A stretch of 64,000 nucleotides of DNA from Mixophyes australis. Taxonomy: Eukaryota > Chordata > Amphibia > Anura > Limnodynastidae. The translations under genes were made by a program, and so were the position numbers. The notes under the pieces were generated by a model. The model made no database searches. It was not told the origin of the DNA and saw nothing but the letters and a program-made list of their open reading frames with translations. The DNA is taken from assembly GCA_036250195.1 (NCBI GenBank), contig JAVHZZ010000006.1, positions 186,433,850 to 186,497,849 on the forward strand, in the 5' to 3' direction. The stretch's first letter is position 1, and each line of letters opens with the position of its first letter. Positions 37,140 through 47,537 of the stretch are shown piece after piece.

Positions 37140-38388
37140 CAGTGCATCCGGAAAGTATTCACAGCGCTTCACTTTTTCCACATTTTGTTATGTTACAGCC
37201 TTATTCCAAAAAGGAATACATTCCTTTTCCCCCTCAAAATTCTACACACAATACCCCATAATGAAAACGTGAAAAAAGTTTTTGGAAATTGTTGCAAATT
37301 TATTAAAAATTTAAAACTAAGAAATCACATGTACTTAAGTATTCACAGGTTATGCTCAATACTTTGTTGACACACCTTTGGCAGGAATTAAAGTCTCAAG
37401 TCTTTTTGAATATGATGCCACAATTTTGGCACACCTATGTTTGGGCAGTTTCGGCCATTCCTCTTTGCAGCACCTCTCAAGCTCCATCAGGTTGGATGGG
37501 AAGCGTCAGTGCACAGCCATTTTCAGATATCTCCAGAGATGTTCAATCGGATTCAAGTCTGGGCCACTCAAGAACATTTAGTTGTCCTGAAGCCACTCCT
37601 TTGATATCTTGGCTGTGTGCTTAGGGTCGTTGTCCTGCTGAAAGATGAACCGTCGTCCCAGTCTGAAGTTGAGTGCTCTGGAGCAGGCTTTCATCCAGGA
37701 TGTCTCTGTACATTGCTGCATTCATCTTTCCCTCTAGCCTGACTAGTCTCCCAGTTGCTGCCACTGAAAAACATCCCCACAGCATGATGTTGCCACCACC
37801 ACCATGCTTCACTGTAGGGATGGTATTGTCCTAGTGATGAGCAGTGCCTGGTTTCCTCCAGACATGACGCCTGGCATTCACGCCAAAGAGGTCAATCTTT
37901 GGTCTATTGAGACAGAGATTTTGTTTCTCATGGCCTGAGTCCTTCAGGTGCATTTTGGCAAACTTCAGGCAGCCTGCCATGTGCTTTTTACTAAGGAGTG
38001 GTTTTTGTCTGGCCACTATCATACAGGCCTGATTGGTGGATTGCTGCAGAGATGGTTGTCCTTCTGGAAGGTTCTCATCATGTCCAATCAACTGAATTTT
38101 CCACAGGAGGACTCCAATTAAGCTGTAGGAACATCAAGGATGATCAGTGGAAACAGGATGCACCCAAGCTCAATTTTGAGCTTCATGGCAAAGGCTGTGA
38201 ATACTTATGTACATGTGATTTTAGTTTTTTACTTTTAATAAATTTGGAAAAAACCTTTACACATTGTCATTGGGGTATTGTGTGTAGAATTTTGAGTGGA
38301 CAAAAGGGCTTTATTCCATTTTGGAATAAGGCTGTAACATAACAAAATGCGAAAAAAGTGAAGCACTGACTATTTTCCAGATGCACTG
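37140..38388 (-). mobile_element. Tc1-like transposon with CAGTGCATCCGGAAAG ends, transposase N-terminus deleted
   Basis: Ends are CAGTGCATCCGGAAAGTATT (37140) and the inverse AGATGCACTG (38388), each next to TA (37138-37139 and 38389-38390). The transposase reads on the minus strand: DLFGVNARRHVWRKPGTAHH near 37840-37900, [17 protein letters not shown] near 37770-37812, [17 protein letters not shown], then [19 protein letters not shown] near 37580-37640 and GPDLNPIEHLW further on. The DNA-binding N-terminus is missing and frames shift. At 1249 bp it is shorter than the about 1.6 kb usual for the family, so it is internally deleted. Confidence 0.93.
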
Positions 38389-38390
38389 TA

Positions 38391-39721
38391 TACAATTATT
38401 GCTCTAGAAAATGGTTGACATGGATTTCTTACTTAAGATTTTTATAGAAGTCTTTAACCACTTTAGTTGATTTTATTAATGAATATCTAATACAGCAGAA
38501 ACCTTGTATGAACACTGGGTACACTTGCCCTCGAAGGTCTTATTTTGGAACTGTATCCATGATCTCCAACTGGGGTGTATCTACTAGCGGAGAAAACAAT
38601 TAGTTGGATGCCGTAGCAACTGATAAAGCCTTCCTTTTATTCTTGTTGCACCATGGTTGGACCAGAGGCATAAAAGAAGACTTTATTGGCAGATTGGATG
38701 GAGGTTTTTTTTTTTTAATCCACATTTTAGTGTATCAATTTGTCTTCACTGTCTCAAAACGTTTTTTTTTAATCTTGTTTAATATGGGTGCCGTGCTTCC
38801 ATTGAGTTTTTTTTCCATTCTTTGCTTTTGGTTATTACAGTATATGACTCAATAAAAATCATGCAAAATACAAATAAAAACTTCACTTTATAAAAACAGT
38901 GACCTCAGTTGCAAGCTGGGGTGAAAGTGGCCATCAGACACATCAGGGTCACTGGCTTTAAAAATAATTGCTTTTTGGGGCTTCCCTTTATATACGGTAA
39001 CAGCAAAATAGCTCAGACTATGCATAAACTATTCTAGGTAAACCAACATGAAATTAAGATGCTTCTACCACGCAGTTCTCGGCACCAGACAATTTTCTTG
39101 AAATTCTATTTTTACTACGACAGAAGACTTCAAATGATGCAATGTAACCCAAGATTCTTTTAGAACAAAAGTGATCACAGTACAGGAGTCTATCAACCAA
39201 AAAGTATTGGAACTGAAGTGCCCCCCCCCCCCCCCCCCCCTCACACCATCCTCTCTCATTATCTTATGTGCCAGCACCCCCACACAATGATTGTAGCTTA
39301 CTGGTCATACCTGTGCAAGACATTTCTCTACTGATTAAATAGTTTAGCAGTGCTTCTCATGGTGATTGTAAGAAATCTGCATGACAAACATTGTGCAGAA
39401 ACATTTAAACTCTTCGCTGTTGTTCTGAATAATCAATCCCATAGTCGTATCTGTAAAGAACTGCATTAGTATGTGTGACCAAGTCTGAAAAGATAATGTG
39501 CACGTTCAGTATACGGCAGTGACTGGTAACAGGCAGGCGGCCCCTCAGTCTCCAACTACAGCCCCAGCTCTTCCTTCCTGCTTTGTTATAGCAAACACGT
39601 ACAACAAACACCTGATGATGTTATTACAAATAGGGGTCTCTAATTTTATGTATTGATTCAACTTGTTAGAGAATAAGAGTGATGTGAGCCCCTTTTGAAT
39701 GTAGGAGGGCAGCAACATGAA
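38391..39721. other. non-genic stretch with C20 tract
   Basis: T-runs near 38706-38720 and a perfect C20 tract at 39221-39240. No gene recognised. Confidence 0.45.
39221..39240 (+). repeat. C20 tract
   Basis: Perfect 20-base C run with no recognised element around it. Confidence 0.95.
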
Positions 39722-40017
39722 CCCACCGCCAGGGGCGGACCCAGACATTTGTCCTACCCAGGACGATTTTAGGGGGGGCGATTTAGGCCACGCCCACTTT
39801 GTGTTCTAAGGCTGCCGGCGGCTGCACAGTATATGTAGGTCCGTTCAGCAGTGAAAGTGTGCTGTCCCGCTGCTCTGATTGTGTTTAAAACACAATCAGA
39901 GCAGCCGGGCAGCACACTGTCCCTGCTGAACGGACCTGCACAGTGTGCAGCTGCCGGCAGCAAGCCCCAGGTAGGGGGGGGGGGGGGGGGCGGCCTGGAT
40001 CCGCCACTGCCCACCGC
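39722..40017. mobile_element. hAT-like foldback element (39730-40009) with perfect 8-bp TSD
   Basis: CCCACCGC flanks both sides (39722-39729 and 40010-40017). Ends are CAGGGGCGGACCC and GGATCCGCCACTG. The centre is a strong palindrome: GGTCCGTTCAGCAG ... GCTGCTCTGATTGTGTTT, then AAACACAATCAGAGCAGC ... CTGCTGAACGGACC. A G-run of 17 sits near the right end. Total 280 bp, GC-rich against an AT-rich background, non-coding. Confidence 0.92.
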
Positions 40018-40750
40018 ACTGAAGTGTACCAGGTTGCCCATCACTGGTATAAAGTGTACATATTTCGATTGTTCAATTTTTGTACAGAGCTTTCACCTGT
40101 GTAGAGGGAGGGTACCTTTGGTAATGATGAAACGTAGGAAAAGCCATGTTATAGAAAGGTTACAAGCAGGAAATCGTAGAATATTCATTTACAAGTCTTG
40201 TTCAAGCTCTGAGGTTACAAACAGGGGAGGGCTGGCAAATTTTAGCCTTAGGGGCAAGACGCAACTATTTTAATGGAAAAAAAAAATTGCAGACGGCCCA
40301 GTGACCCAGCCCAAGGTAGTTCACTAGGAGACTGGCCAGGGGTGTATTTGCCCCCCTGCACCTGGTTACAAATCTGCCAGGAGACAACTGGAATATTTTC
40401 TAAAAACATGTTTCTGCATAGTTTAGGCACGGGGACATGCTGAAATTGTTCCAGTCCCCATCATACAGTGAGGAGCCAATTTTGTAGGCCGAAAGGAGAA
40501 TACAGCCTATTAATTTAAGTCGCAAGCAGTCAAACACATTTAAGTACAGTTACAGCATTTTAATTGTAGGTCACTGCTGTTTGGGGCACTGTTCTCATGT
40601 CTCAATGACCTCACTAGTTCAAAAGTTAGGCTGAACATTGACCCAGAACACACAATGGCTGTCTGAGCTGTATGTAGGCACTTAGTGTCCTCAAAGTGCA
40701 CCTATTTGCCAATTATGTTAAATGCAATAAAGACAAAAATTTAACAGGAA
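40018..40750. other. non-genic stretch downstream of jup
   Basis: No gene recognised. A diverged piece of the CACCTACACACAGTGG-type repeat may lie at 40580-40710 (AAAGTGCACCTATTTGCC at its right). Confidence 0.35.
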
Positions 40751-41206
40751 AAAAAAAAAAAAAAAGTCATTTTTTATTTATTTATTTTATTGGCTGCTTT
40801 GAGTCCATACAAATTTTACAGTACAAAGGTAAGCATTAATCCAAGTTTTATTCACCCTTAAATATGAATGGAAAAAAAAAAGTTTAGAAATAAAACAATC
40901 CAAATTAAAGTTGAACACAATGCAGTTTAGATTTATTGCCAATACAGATTTATATGAAACTGGAAAGGGAAAAAAATGTATATACATTTTTATAGAGACA
41001 TGACATTAAGTATTCAGTAAGTTTTATAATACACATTTAAGAGGAATGTTTTTTGTTTTTAAACCAAAAGAAAACCCACCCAGAATTAGCAAACAGCATT
41101 AGGGCAGAAAAAGAAAAAAAAAAAAATCAGTTAAATATGCCCCAATATTTCCCAAGATTTGTGTACAATGATTTTTCAACATCTTAAAAAAGTGGCAGGG
41201 TATAAA

Positions 41207-41290
41207 CTGTAAAGTGCACCGTTCACCTACACAGTGGAGGCAGCCATATTGTTAATCAACTCCATTGTGTGTAAGGGGCAAGCTGTATAT
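41207..41290. repeat. CACCTACACACAGTGG repeat, short copy
   Basis: AAAGTGCACCGTTCACCTAC and AGTGGAGGCAGCCATATTG on the left; CATTGTGTGTAAGGGGCA on the right in inverse sense. About 84 bases. Confidence 0.55.
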
Positions 41291-42148
41291 TTTAACTGTA
41301 CTCTTTTAAAACTTACATTTCATCAAATAAAAAAAAACTTTTTTTATTGCACAATTAAGTGCTTAGCAATACTTTGGTTTAACTAAAGAGAAAAAAAAAC
41401 AAAAAAAACACATTTATAAAAAAGGGAAAAAAAACAAAAACTTGGCAAAGCAAAATTCAAAAGGTGCTAAAATAAATCGGAATTATTTGAAGTTACTAAA
41501 CCTTCAAAACCTAGAAATATGGATATAAGCAGTAGCACTCGCACAAAAATCCCCCCTTCTATAAAAAAAACTAAATGAGTGGTTTAGTGGTAACCATTTA
41601 GAGATAAAAAACCCTTAACAATACTGTGCAGTTGTTATATGTGCAGTGACCTCTTAACATGCAGATTAAAGACCATGAAGCAATTATTCAATATAATGAG
41701 CATCTACTGAAGAGGACCACATTAAATGGGATTTATACCAAGTTAAATTTTTTTATTTTCATTTCTTAAAGGCCTATACTGGTCAGTTGCCACATGTTTC
41801 AGAGGCTCACATGAACAGATAGGTAACAAAAGACACCACAGAGAGCTGCAAGAGAATACAGTATGTGGGAAACAACCAACCCTCAAATATTGAACACAAA
41901 ACAAAAAACTTATTAAAGCCTCTATTTGTTAAACACAAAAAGAAATTAAAACAAGAAAAATCCCAGGGTACACAAAGTAAAAAATAATTCACAAGTAAGC
42001 ATGAACAAATCAGTATGAACTTTATTAAATAAAATCCTATTCTAGAAGACTTGATATTTGAAGCCCACTTAATCTCATCTTAACTATATGATTATGTTTT
42101 GGTATTATTCGACACAACAGTAAGACAATGAGGTCACTGCTACAGGAA

Positions 42149-42295
42149 TTAAAGTGCACCCATCACCTACATGCATGGTAGGTGGCTATTTTGTGAAAAT
42201 CTGGATTCTTATAAATATTGGTTCATCAAGAAAATTGAAAGGTTCTATTCTGAAAATTGATTCCTGCACTGTGTGTGGGAGATGGGTGTATTTGA
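42149..42295. repeat. CACCTACACACAGTGG repeat, copy with both ends
   Basis: Left AAAGTGCACCCATCACCTAC and GGTAGGTGGCTATTTTGTG; right GCACTGTGTGTGGGAGATGG. The ends are approximate inverse repeats around a 90-base AT-rich centre. Confidence 0.6.
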
Positions 42296-42353
42296 AACTG
42301 GTACACAAACCCCCCCCCCCCCAAAAAAAACAATCCAGAAATGAAAGTATGTA

Positions 42354-42359
42354 TTTATT
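42354..42359 (-). terminator. candidate poly(A) signal AATAAA of jup
   Basis: AATAAA on the minus strand, about 545 bases into the putative last exon. Others occur at 42688-42693, 42021-42026 and near 40770-40790, so the choice is uncertain. Confidence 0.3.
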
Positions 42360-42663
42360 CACAAAAGATGATTACCACTGAACAGATTCACTCTAGTGAC
42401 AAGGTTAACAGCATGGAATTACAGATCAAAACTGAAAAAAGGGAAAAGTGAAGAAGTCTTTAAATGTGGCATTGTCAAGGCAACAGAGCACTTCAGAATT
42501 GGGTAACCAAACAGGTAAATCTCTTAAAATGGAATAAACAAAAATAAGGTTGAGTAGAAGCCTTTTTGCATGTTAAAATTATAAAAGAAAAAAAGAAATA
42601 TATTTATATATATTTATAAAATCTATAGAAAAAAGTCTTTAGGCCAATGCACAAAATTAAGAT

Positions 42664-42902
42664 TTAAAGTAGCATGGAGAAGAATGGTTTATTAACCTCA
42701 ATGCCCAGGAGACAGAGGATAATATGCAGCATTCTAAAAGCAGGACCCCGTATGCTGAGGAGGTTATAAAAGAAATTGATCCCATGCAAAAGTCCATCAA
42801 ATAAAAGCTCTTTTTTAAAAAGGGAGATGTCAGGTAAAGGAGATGCAGGAACAAGTTCTTTGTAGGCACTTCTGTCTTGATTATGCTCTTCCACAATAGG
42901 GA
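42664..42902 (-). other. probable 3' UTR exon of jup, or alternative last coding exon
   Basis: A strong acceptor, CTGATTTTTCTTTTCCCCAG, ends at 42903 (minus strand), so an exon begins at 42902. Joined to the donor at 43558, which lies after the stop codon, it is 3' UTR. Joined instead to the 40-base exon (44124), the phase fits and a frame of 78 codons opens: VPIVEEHNQDRS near its start, ending NKPFFSMLL at 42664. That frame is hydrophobic and matches nothing I know. The listed end is the stop of that frame, not a transcript end. Confidence 0.5.
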
Positions 42903-43260
42903 CTGGGGAAAAGAAAAATCAGTTAAAATTTAACAAAACCAATAAACATGCAAGTTTTCACTAGCAAGATAATAGTGTGCATATATATTTTTTTTTTTAC
43001 TGGTCCACATTATTGCAGAGATCGTAATCTTTTTGCACAGTCATAGAAGTCACATTACAGCATATCATGGAGACAGAAAACTGGTCTGGTCTGCAGACCT
43101 GACATTTTCCAAGCAGGGGGGCAGCAGGGGTGAGCACAGTATAGTGTCTGTACAGGGCACGATCAGTAGTGAAATTGCCAGACAAAAAGTAATATTTACC
43201 ATTATTGGAATAATCTTTATATAGTTACTTACGGAATTACCATCATTTTTTGAATACTCA

Positions 43261-43297
43261 CTTAGGTTGAATGTTCACTTTTATCATTCAACCTAAG
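43261..43297. repeat. perfect 13-bp inverted repeat in the jup 3' UTR intron
   Basis: CTTAGGTTGAATG, an 11-base loop, then CATTCAACCTAAG. Could be a tiny MITE trace or an RNA hairpin; no other evidence. Confidence 0.7.
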
Positions 43298-43572
43298 TTG
43301 AAGGCATATTAAAAAAGGGAAAAAACGATCAAGTACATAGACTGAGAAAACAGAAAGAGCCAGGGCATGTGGCAAGGGGTTAAAATGTAGGCCTTCCAAA
43401 TGCCTTGCCAGGGTTGTGGGAACCATGCTAAACTCTTAGGGAAATTATGAAAAATAAGCTCTTGCTGTAGACCTCTTCTCCATTCTTGTTTATAAGAACC
43501 ACGCTTTCCTACTCTGACTGTTGCCAAGATACATCAGAGTCTGGATGACCAGGTTACCTTGTGCGTGTGGAA

Positions 43573-43709
43573 TTAGGCCATCATGTTGTGATCAGGGTAT
43601 GCCATCCTCCCTCCATGATCACTGTAACCCTCATTTGGGTAGTCTGGATCAAGATCGCCCATTTGTTCTAATTGAAGGTCTTCTGGGTACATGTGATAAT
43701 TTTCAACTT
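43573..43709 (-). CDS. jup: jup last coding exon: acidic C-terminal tail and stop
   Basis: The acceptor TTGCAG precedes base 43709. With one base from the previous exon the frame reads D-EVENYHMYPEDLQLEQ, then MGDLDPDYPNEGYSDHGGR, and ends YPDHNMMA with TAA at 43575-43573. Mammalian plakoglobin ends DHMLA and has a similar DPLEMHMDMDGDYP block, so this is the true terminus. The exon continues 15 bases past the stop to a good donor, CACAAG|GTAACC (last base 43558). The tail is acidic and has no armadillo repeat. In the beta-catenin family it acts as a regulatory and transactivation region. Confidence 0.93.
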
Positions 43710-44123
43710 CTGCAAGGCAAGAAACTGCACATTTACTACACAATCATATGCAGCAGATTATCTTCTAGTAATATTAATCCTGACATCATGGGTCAGTGAA
43801 GGTAGAAAACCATTAAAGTTTGAGTCTCGTTAAGACTGCAACATTAAAATGTTTTCAACCTTCACTACTAAATGCAGCCAGCTCCCGAAGGTGCAAAGTT
43901 TAATCCATCAAAAAAAATCAGCTATCATTTTACAGCAGAGCATTGGACCCCTCTGACATTACAACACATCCATAGCAAAATTCCTCTGTAATGAGGAAGT
44001 GGGGACTACTGCAAATTGCAAAACGTGAAAGTATCCTTTAATTCACTGCCATCTATATGCATCATGAAATCTGGAAATCTGGATGCAGGTTACATGCTGT
44101 GATAAGGATGTAATTTCACTTAC

Positions 44124-44163
44124 CATCTGGGTAAGGATCACCAATGGGAATCATGCTCTGCGC
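44124..44163 (-). CDS. jup: jup 40-base exon, start of C-terminal tail
   Basis: Acceptor CCAATTCTAG before 44163 and donor GATG|GTAAGTG after 44124. It encodes AQSMIPIGDPYPD plus one base. AQSMIPI is plakoglobin-specific (beta-catenin has a longer, unrelated stretch at this place). It is the smallest exon. Its end phase (1) lets it join either the last coding exon or the downstream exon at 42902. Confidence 0.93.
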
Positions 44164-44302
44164 CTAGAATTGGAGGAAAAAAAATGTCACTAATCATACC
44201 ACTTAAATGACAATTTTACCAAAAAAAATGTGTGTGGTGATCCTAGCAGACTAAATGAAATAACTCATATCCTTGTCCATCCAATGAGACCGAATCACTT
44301 AC

Positions 44303-44424
44303 CGCTTCCCAGGCTGCTGGATCCTGGCGGAAAATGGCGTTAGTAAGCTCCACAGACACCCTTTTCCTGTAGTCTGGGTTCTTGTCCTCGGAGATGCGGA
44401 ACAAGACAGCAGCAGCATAGGTGG
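44303..44424 (-). CDS. jup: jup exon (122 bp), end of armadillo repeat 12
   Basis: Acceptor CACCCAG before 44424, donor GAAGCG|GTAAGT after 44303. Encodes [15 protein letters not shown], then [17 protein letters not shown] and RQDPAAWEA. The final helix of armadillo repeat 12 and the conserved segment that follows it are complete. Length is the same as I recall for the matching CTNNB1 exon. Confidence 0.95.
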
Positions 44425-45270
44425 CTGGGTGACAAAATAATGGTTATTTTGAGACAGTACTTTAGTTTCACCTTTACATATCCTACAAACATTGTCCCAT
44501 AAGCTCAATCATGGATGGAAACAAGTTTTCAAAAGGATACTGTCTAGAATGGCTTGAGTAAGTAACATCATTATGATTGACATTATAGATACACAACACC
44601 GATTTTAAAATAAGAAACATTTAGGGGGGTATTCAATTGTTAGCGAGACGGGTGAAAATCCTGCGCTCGAAAAATATTACCGTTAATACGGTAATTACTC
44701 GCCGAATTTCAGCTCGCAGCTCTGAGCTGCGAGCTGAAATCCAGCGAGTAAATTACCGTATTAACGGTATTTACGCGCAAACTACCGTATTAACGGATAT
44801 ATTTTTTCGAGCGCGGGCTTTTCACCCGTCTCGCTAACAATTGAATACCCCCCTTAGACTGGCTTTTGCAGAGCTGCATCAAACGGATAGTTGCAATTAG
44901 CCCTTTTTTTTTTACACTATGCAAAAAATGATCTATGCACAAATTTATGAGTTCACTGTAAAATAAAACATTTTGTATTTACAGATAAAACCCATTACCT
45001 GGTTTTGACCAGGATTGTACAACCTACCCAAATTACACTGGCCTAGCTACAAGAACCAGACAAGGAGCATGGAGACATGCAACTCACAATTGGAACATAC
45101 CACAATCATATTGAATTAGCATGAATTATTGTCAATGGGAATTGCAGTAATTAAATCACTACTTTCCTGCCCCTGCTATAAAAAAACAAAAAACAAAAAC
45201 AAACCACAGTGCTTGCCTCCATGTACAAGGTAATGCACACATTTATAATACAAGAAGTGCTCCAGCTCAC
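44425..45270. other. jup intron, 846 bp, with a MITE
   Basis: Holds the foldback MITE at 44624-44853. Otherwise AT-rich with nothing recognised. Confidence 0.85.
44621..44856. mobile_element. foldback MITE, TTA-target family, copy 2 (44624-44853)
   Basis: Perfect TTA on both sides (44621-44623 and 44854-44856). Starts GGGGGGTATTCAATTGTTAG and ends CAATTGAATACCCCCC. The arms pair through AGCGAGACGGGTGAAAA, TACCGTTAATACGGTAAT and CAGCTCGCAGCTC. 230 bp, non-coding, and the best-preserved of the three copies. The 3-bp TWA target suggests a PIF/Harbinger partner. Confidence 0.92.
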
Positions 45271-45421
45271 CTGTGCCCTCATTACGGCAATGCAGTAGTT
45301 CCATAAGTGGAGCAGAAGCACCTTCAGCATCAATGGTGTCTGCTGCCTCTTTGTCTTGTGCAAGTTCACAGAGCACGCCAGCCGCCACTCTCTGAATGTT
45401 CTCTACAGGAGAGTACAGGAG
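45271..45421 (-). CDS. jup: jup exon (151 bp), armadillo repeats 11-12
   Basis: Acceptor GTCCTGACAG before 45421, donor GGCACAG|GTGAGC after 45271. Encodes [20 protein letters not shown], then [18 protein letters not shown] and [12 protein letters not shown]. This is the strongly conserved catenin region of repeats 11 and 12. The usual HSRNEG is HCRNEG here. The exon follows the 10.5-kb intron. Confidence 0.96.
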
Positions 45422-45724
45422 CTGTCAGGACAAGAAAGTATACAAGTCAATCACACAACCGACATGCATTCCTTAGAGCACAAGAGTCAAGTCATTTGGC
45501 TATAATAATGTAATGTAACAAGGCAACACTGTGCAGGAGACTAATAAAGAAGTACAACTCCATTCCCTACAACAAGCCCAAATATCTTCTTAAATGGTAC
45601 ATTATTACCTACTCTTTTAATTAGTCATGTGGTCCTTACATTAAATGGCTCATATGCCGCCTTTACTTTAAGAAGTTGAAGTGGAAATGGAGTTGGAGTA
45701 GAATTCTTTTGTGGAGACTCCATT
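45422..45724. other. start of the 10.5-kb jup intron (45422-55908)
   Basis: No repeat recognised in this part. Further entries describe the insertions in the rest of the intron. Confidence 0.6.
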
Positions 45725-45887
45725 GGATAAAATTACTAAACTGCAGGTTTGAAAAACTGGAGATGTTGCCTATAGCAACCAGATTCTAGTTATTTAGTAC
45801 ATTCTACAAAATGACAGCTAGAAGCGGATTGAAAACATGATTGCTATAGGCAACATCTCCAAACCCACAGTTTAGTAAATATACCCC
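45725..45887. mobile_element. foldback MITE (TTTACTAAACTG family), degraded copy
   Basis: Left arm ATTACTAAACTGCAGGTTTG and GATGTTGCCTATAGCAACCA; right arm GATTGCTATAGGCAACATCT and CAGTTTAGTAAATATACCCC. Same family as 27560, with deletions in both arms. Confidence 0.85.
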
Positions 45888-46270
45888 AATGTGTCAATTT
45901 TATGGTCATTGTATTGCATTTGGAGAGCTTTACACCATGTTCAGAGTACCAGCAAAGACACTTGTCACACATGAATTAGTCACATTTACCACAAGATGGA
46001 GATTGTTCTCTATATAATTGGGAGATGACAATTTTTCCAGATACAATTTATTGTAAAACTGCAAATAAACAAATAAATTCTGTTTGCAAACATGTCACCA
46101 CCACTTTAAGGGCATTTAAGCTGTGGAATTCTTTCACACAGTGAAGAACCATTTCCTATGCTCATGGTAAAATCCTCTCTTCTGTTCAAAGTGGTTGACC
46201 TATTGTCCTCTGCACATAGTCTTACTAGGGACTTGTACAGTGATAATACAGGCTGCATAACATGTATTTA
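45888..46270. other. jup intron, unassigned
   Basis: No repeat recognised. Confidence 0.4.
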
Positions 46271-46734
46271 GTTTATTTTTGTTTTCCAGGATTTTAGTCT
46301 TCTCTCAAAACACCTCTACACTCTCCAGCATTCTATTTCTCCCTCCCCTATTTATCCCCATCACTACTTCCTTTCTCACTAGTCTTAACCCACCGTACAA
46401 AATTCACAACCGCCCACCACCACACACACACACACACACTTGCATCCAAATCCACACTGACATTTTCGGTAAAACTACTCTCCCAGAGCTATCCTGTCCA
46501 TGCTGTTTTTTTTTTTTTTTTCCTTTAACACACACTCTACAACACTCACACTCAATACTGCAGCTGTCAAAACTCATCCTGCCTTGTCTACTGCAAACTC
46601 CTAACAAGCATTCCCCTCACCCATCTATTTCCGCTTCTATCCATCTTAAATGCACAGCAAGTCTGGTCTTGCTTTCTGGCTGCTCAACATCTGCCGTACC
46701 ATTTTGCAAATCCCTGTATAAAAACAACTCATCC
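46271..46734 (+). mobile_element. CR1/L2-type LINE fragment, part 1
   Basis: The C-terminal RT/thumb region is readable in one frame as CLVYCKLLTSIPLTHLFPLL and SILNAQQVWSCFLAA, comparable to LDYCNSLLTGLP and LQSVLNAAARL of CR1/L2-type elements. It contains a (CA)n run near 46420-46440 and a T-run near 46506-46521. The match is moderate. It seems continued at 46931 after a 200-base intervening unit. Confidence 0.5.
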
Positions 46735-46930
46735 GTCTCCCAACAAAATGTATTAAACGATAAAACATGACATTACCTAACTGCACACAACACGTACAAA
46801 AATGCCAACTAGTGTCTCTTTAAAGAGGCACACTAAACCTATTTGCTTAAATTCAAATGGAAATTCAATATTTACATGGCTTAATGTGATACAGGCAGTG
46901 GTCGAAGTGGGGGTGTATATGGTGGCATGC
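46735..46930 (+). repeat. about 200-bp duplicated unit, copy 1
   Basis: Starts at CATCCGTCTCCCAACAAAAT and contains TGTATTAAACGATAAAACAT, AAATGCCAACTAGTGTCT, AAGAGGCACACTAAACCTAT and GATACAGGCAGTGGT. It is about 95 percent identical to 48359-48550 except for a rearranged core of about 40 bases. It interrupts a LINE fragment. Confidence 0.85.
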
Positions 46931-47400
46931 CAAATTCAAAATACTCAGCCTTACCTACAAATCCATCAACTCCTATAAGCCTTCATACAGTCAAGTTTCA
47001 TCTCAAAATACTCCCCTTTTGCCCACTTAGATCTACCAGACTTGCACCTTGCCTGGTAAACCTTCCTCCCACCACAAGACTTCTCACACTCTGCTACAGA
47101 CTTATTGAATTCCCTACAAGGTACAAACTCTCCCACACCATTCTAATCATTCAATGTTCTTTATTAGAGCTTACCTACCCCAGCATACCCTGAACCACTC
47201 ATTTATCTTTTCAGCTACTCCTTCGAATTAGAAGGTAGGCTCTCATGACCAGAGCCCTTCCTGCCCATTGTTTTCATGTCTGCATTTATTCTATCTACCT
47301 TGAATGTTCCTGTTTTATGTATGTCCTGTTTTCCCCACTGTGAGGCACTGTGGAGCACTGTTGCACCTTACAAATCAACAATAATCTACATAATTTAGGT
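46931..47400 (+). mobile_element. CR1/L2-type LINE fragment, part 2 with 3' UTR
   Basis: FKILSLTYKSINSYK at 46936-46980 matches the FKILTLTYKAL block near the end of the RT region. A 3' UTR-like tail follows (TCTCATGACCAGAGCCCTTCC, TGAGGCACTGTGGAGCACTG) and ends near 47400. Short frames only; dead copy. Confidence 0.65.
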
Positions 47401-47534
47401 ATATAAGCAAATATGGTCAACATTGTTTTAGGCCATTAGCAAGTCATTAATAAAAATAGTGACAACGATAGGGCCCTATACTCTGGGCAGAAGTGATTAG
47501 TGGTGAGCAACATTCAGAATATATAGTCAGACCC
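47401..47534. other. jup intron, unassigned
   Basis: Nothing recognised. Confidence 0.4.
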
Positions 47535-47537
47535 TTT

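Larger units (their letters stand above)
40751..42663 (-). other. possible long 3' UTR of jup, or AT-rich flanking DNA
   Basis: Downstream of the stop of the alternative frame at 42664. The minus strand is T-rich and has several candidate poly(A) signals: AATAAA at 42359-42354 and 42026-42021, and an AATAAAATAAATAAATAAAA cluster near 40770-40790. It is mostly free of long transposons and carries only two small unclassified TIR repeats (41207-41290, 42149-42290) and a C14 run (42311-42322 region). Where the transcript really ends cannot be told. Confidence 0.35.

Noticed and set aside
42657..42896. 79-codon second frame overlapping the putative alternative exon
   Set aside because: It is not in phase with the preceding jup exon; only the other frame, ending at 42664, fits.
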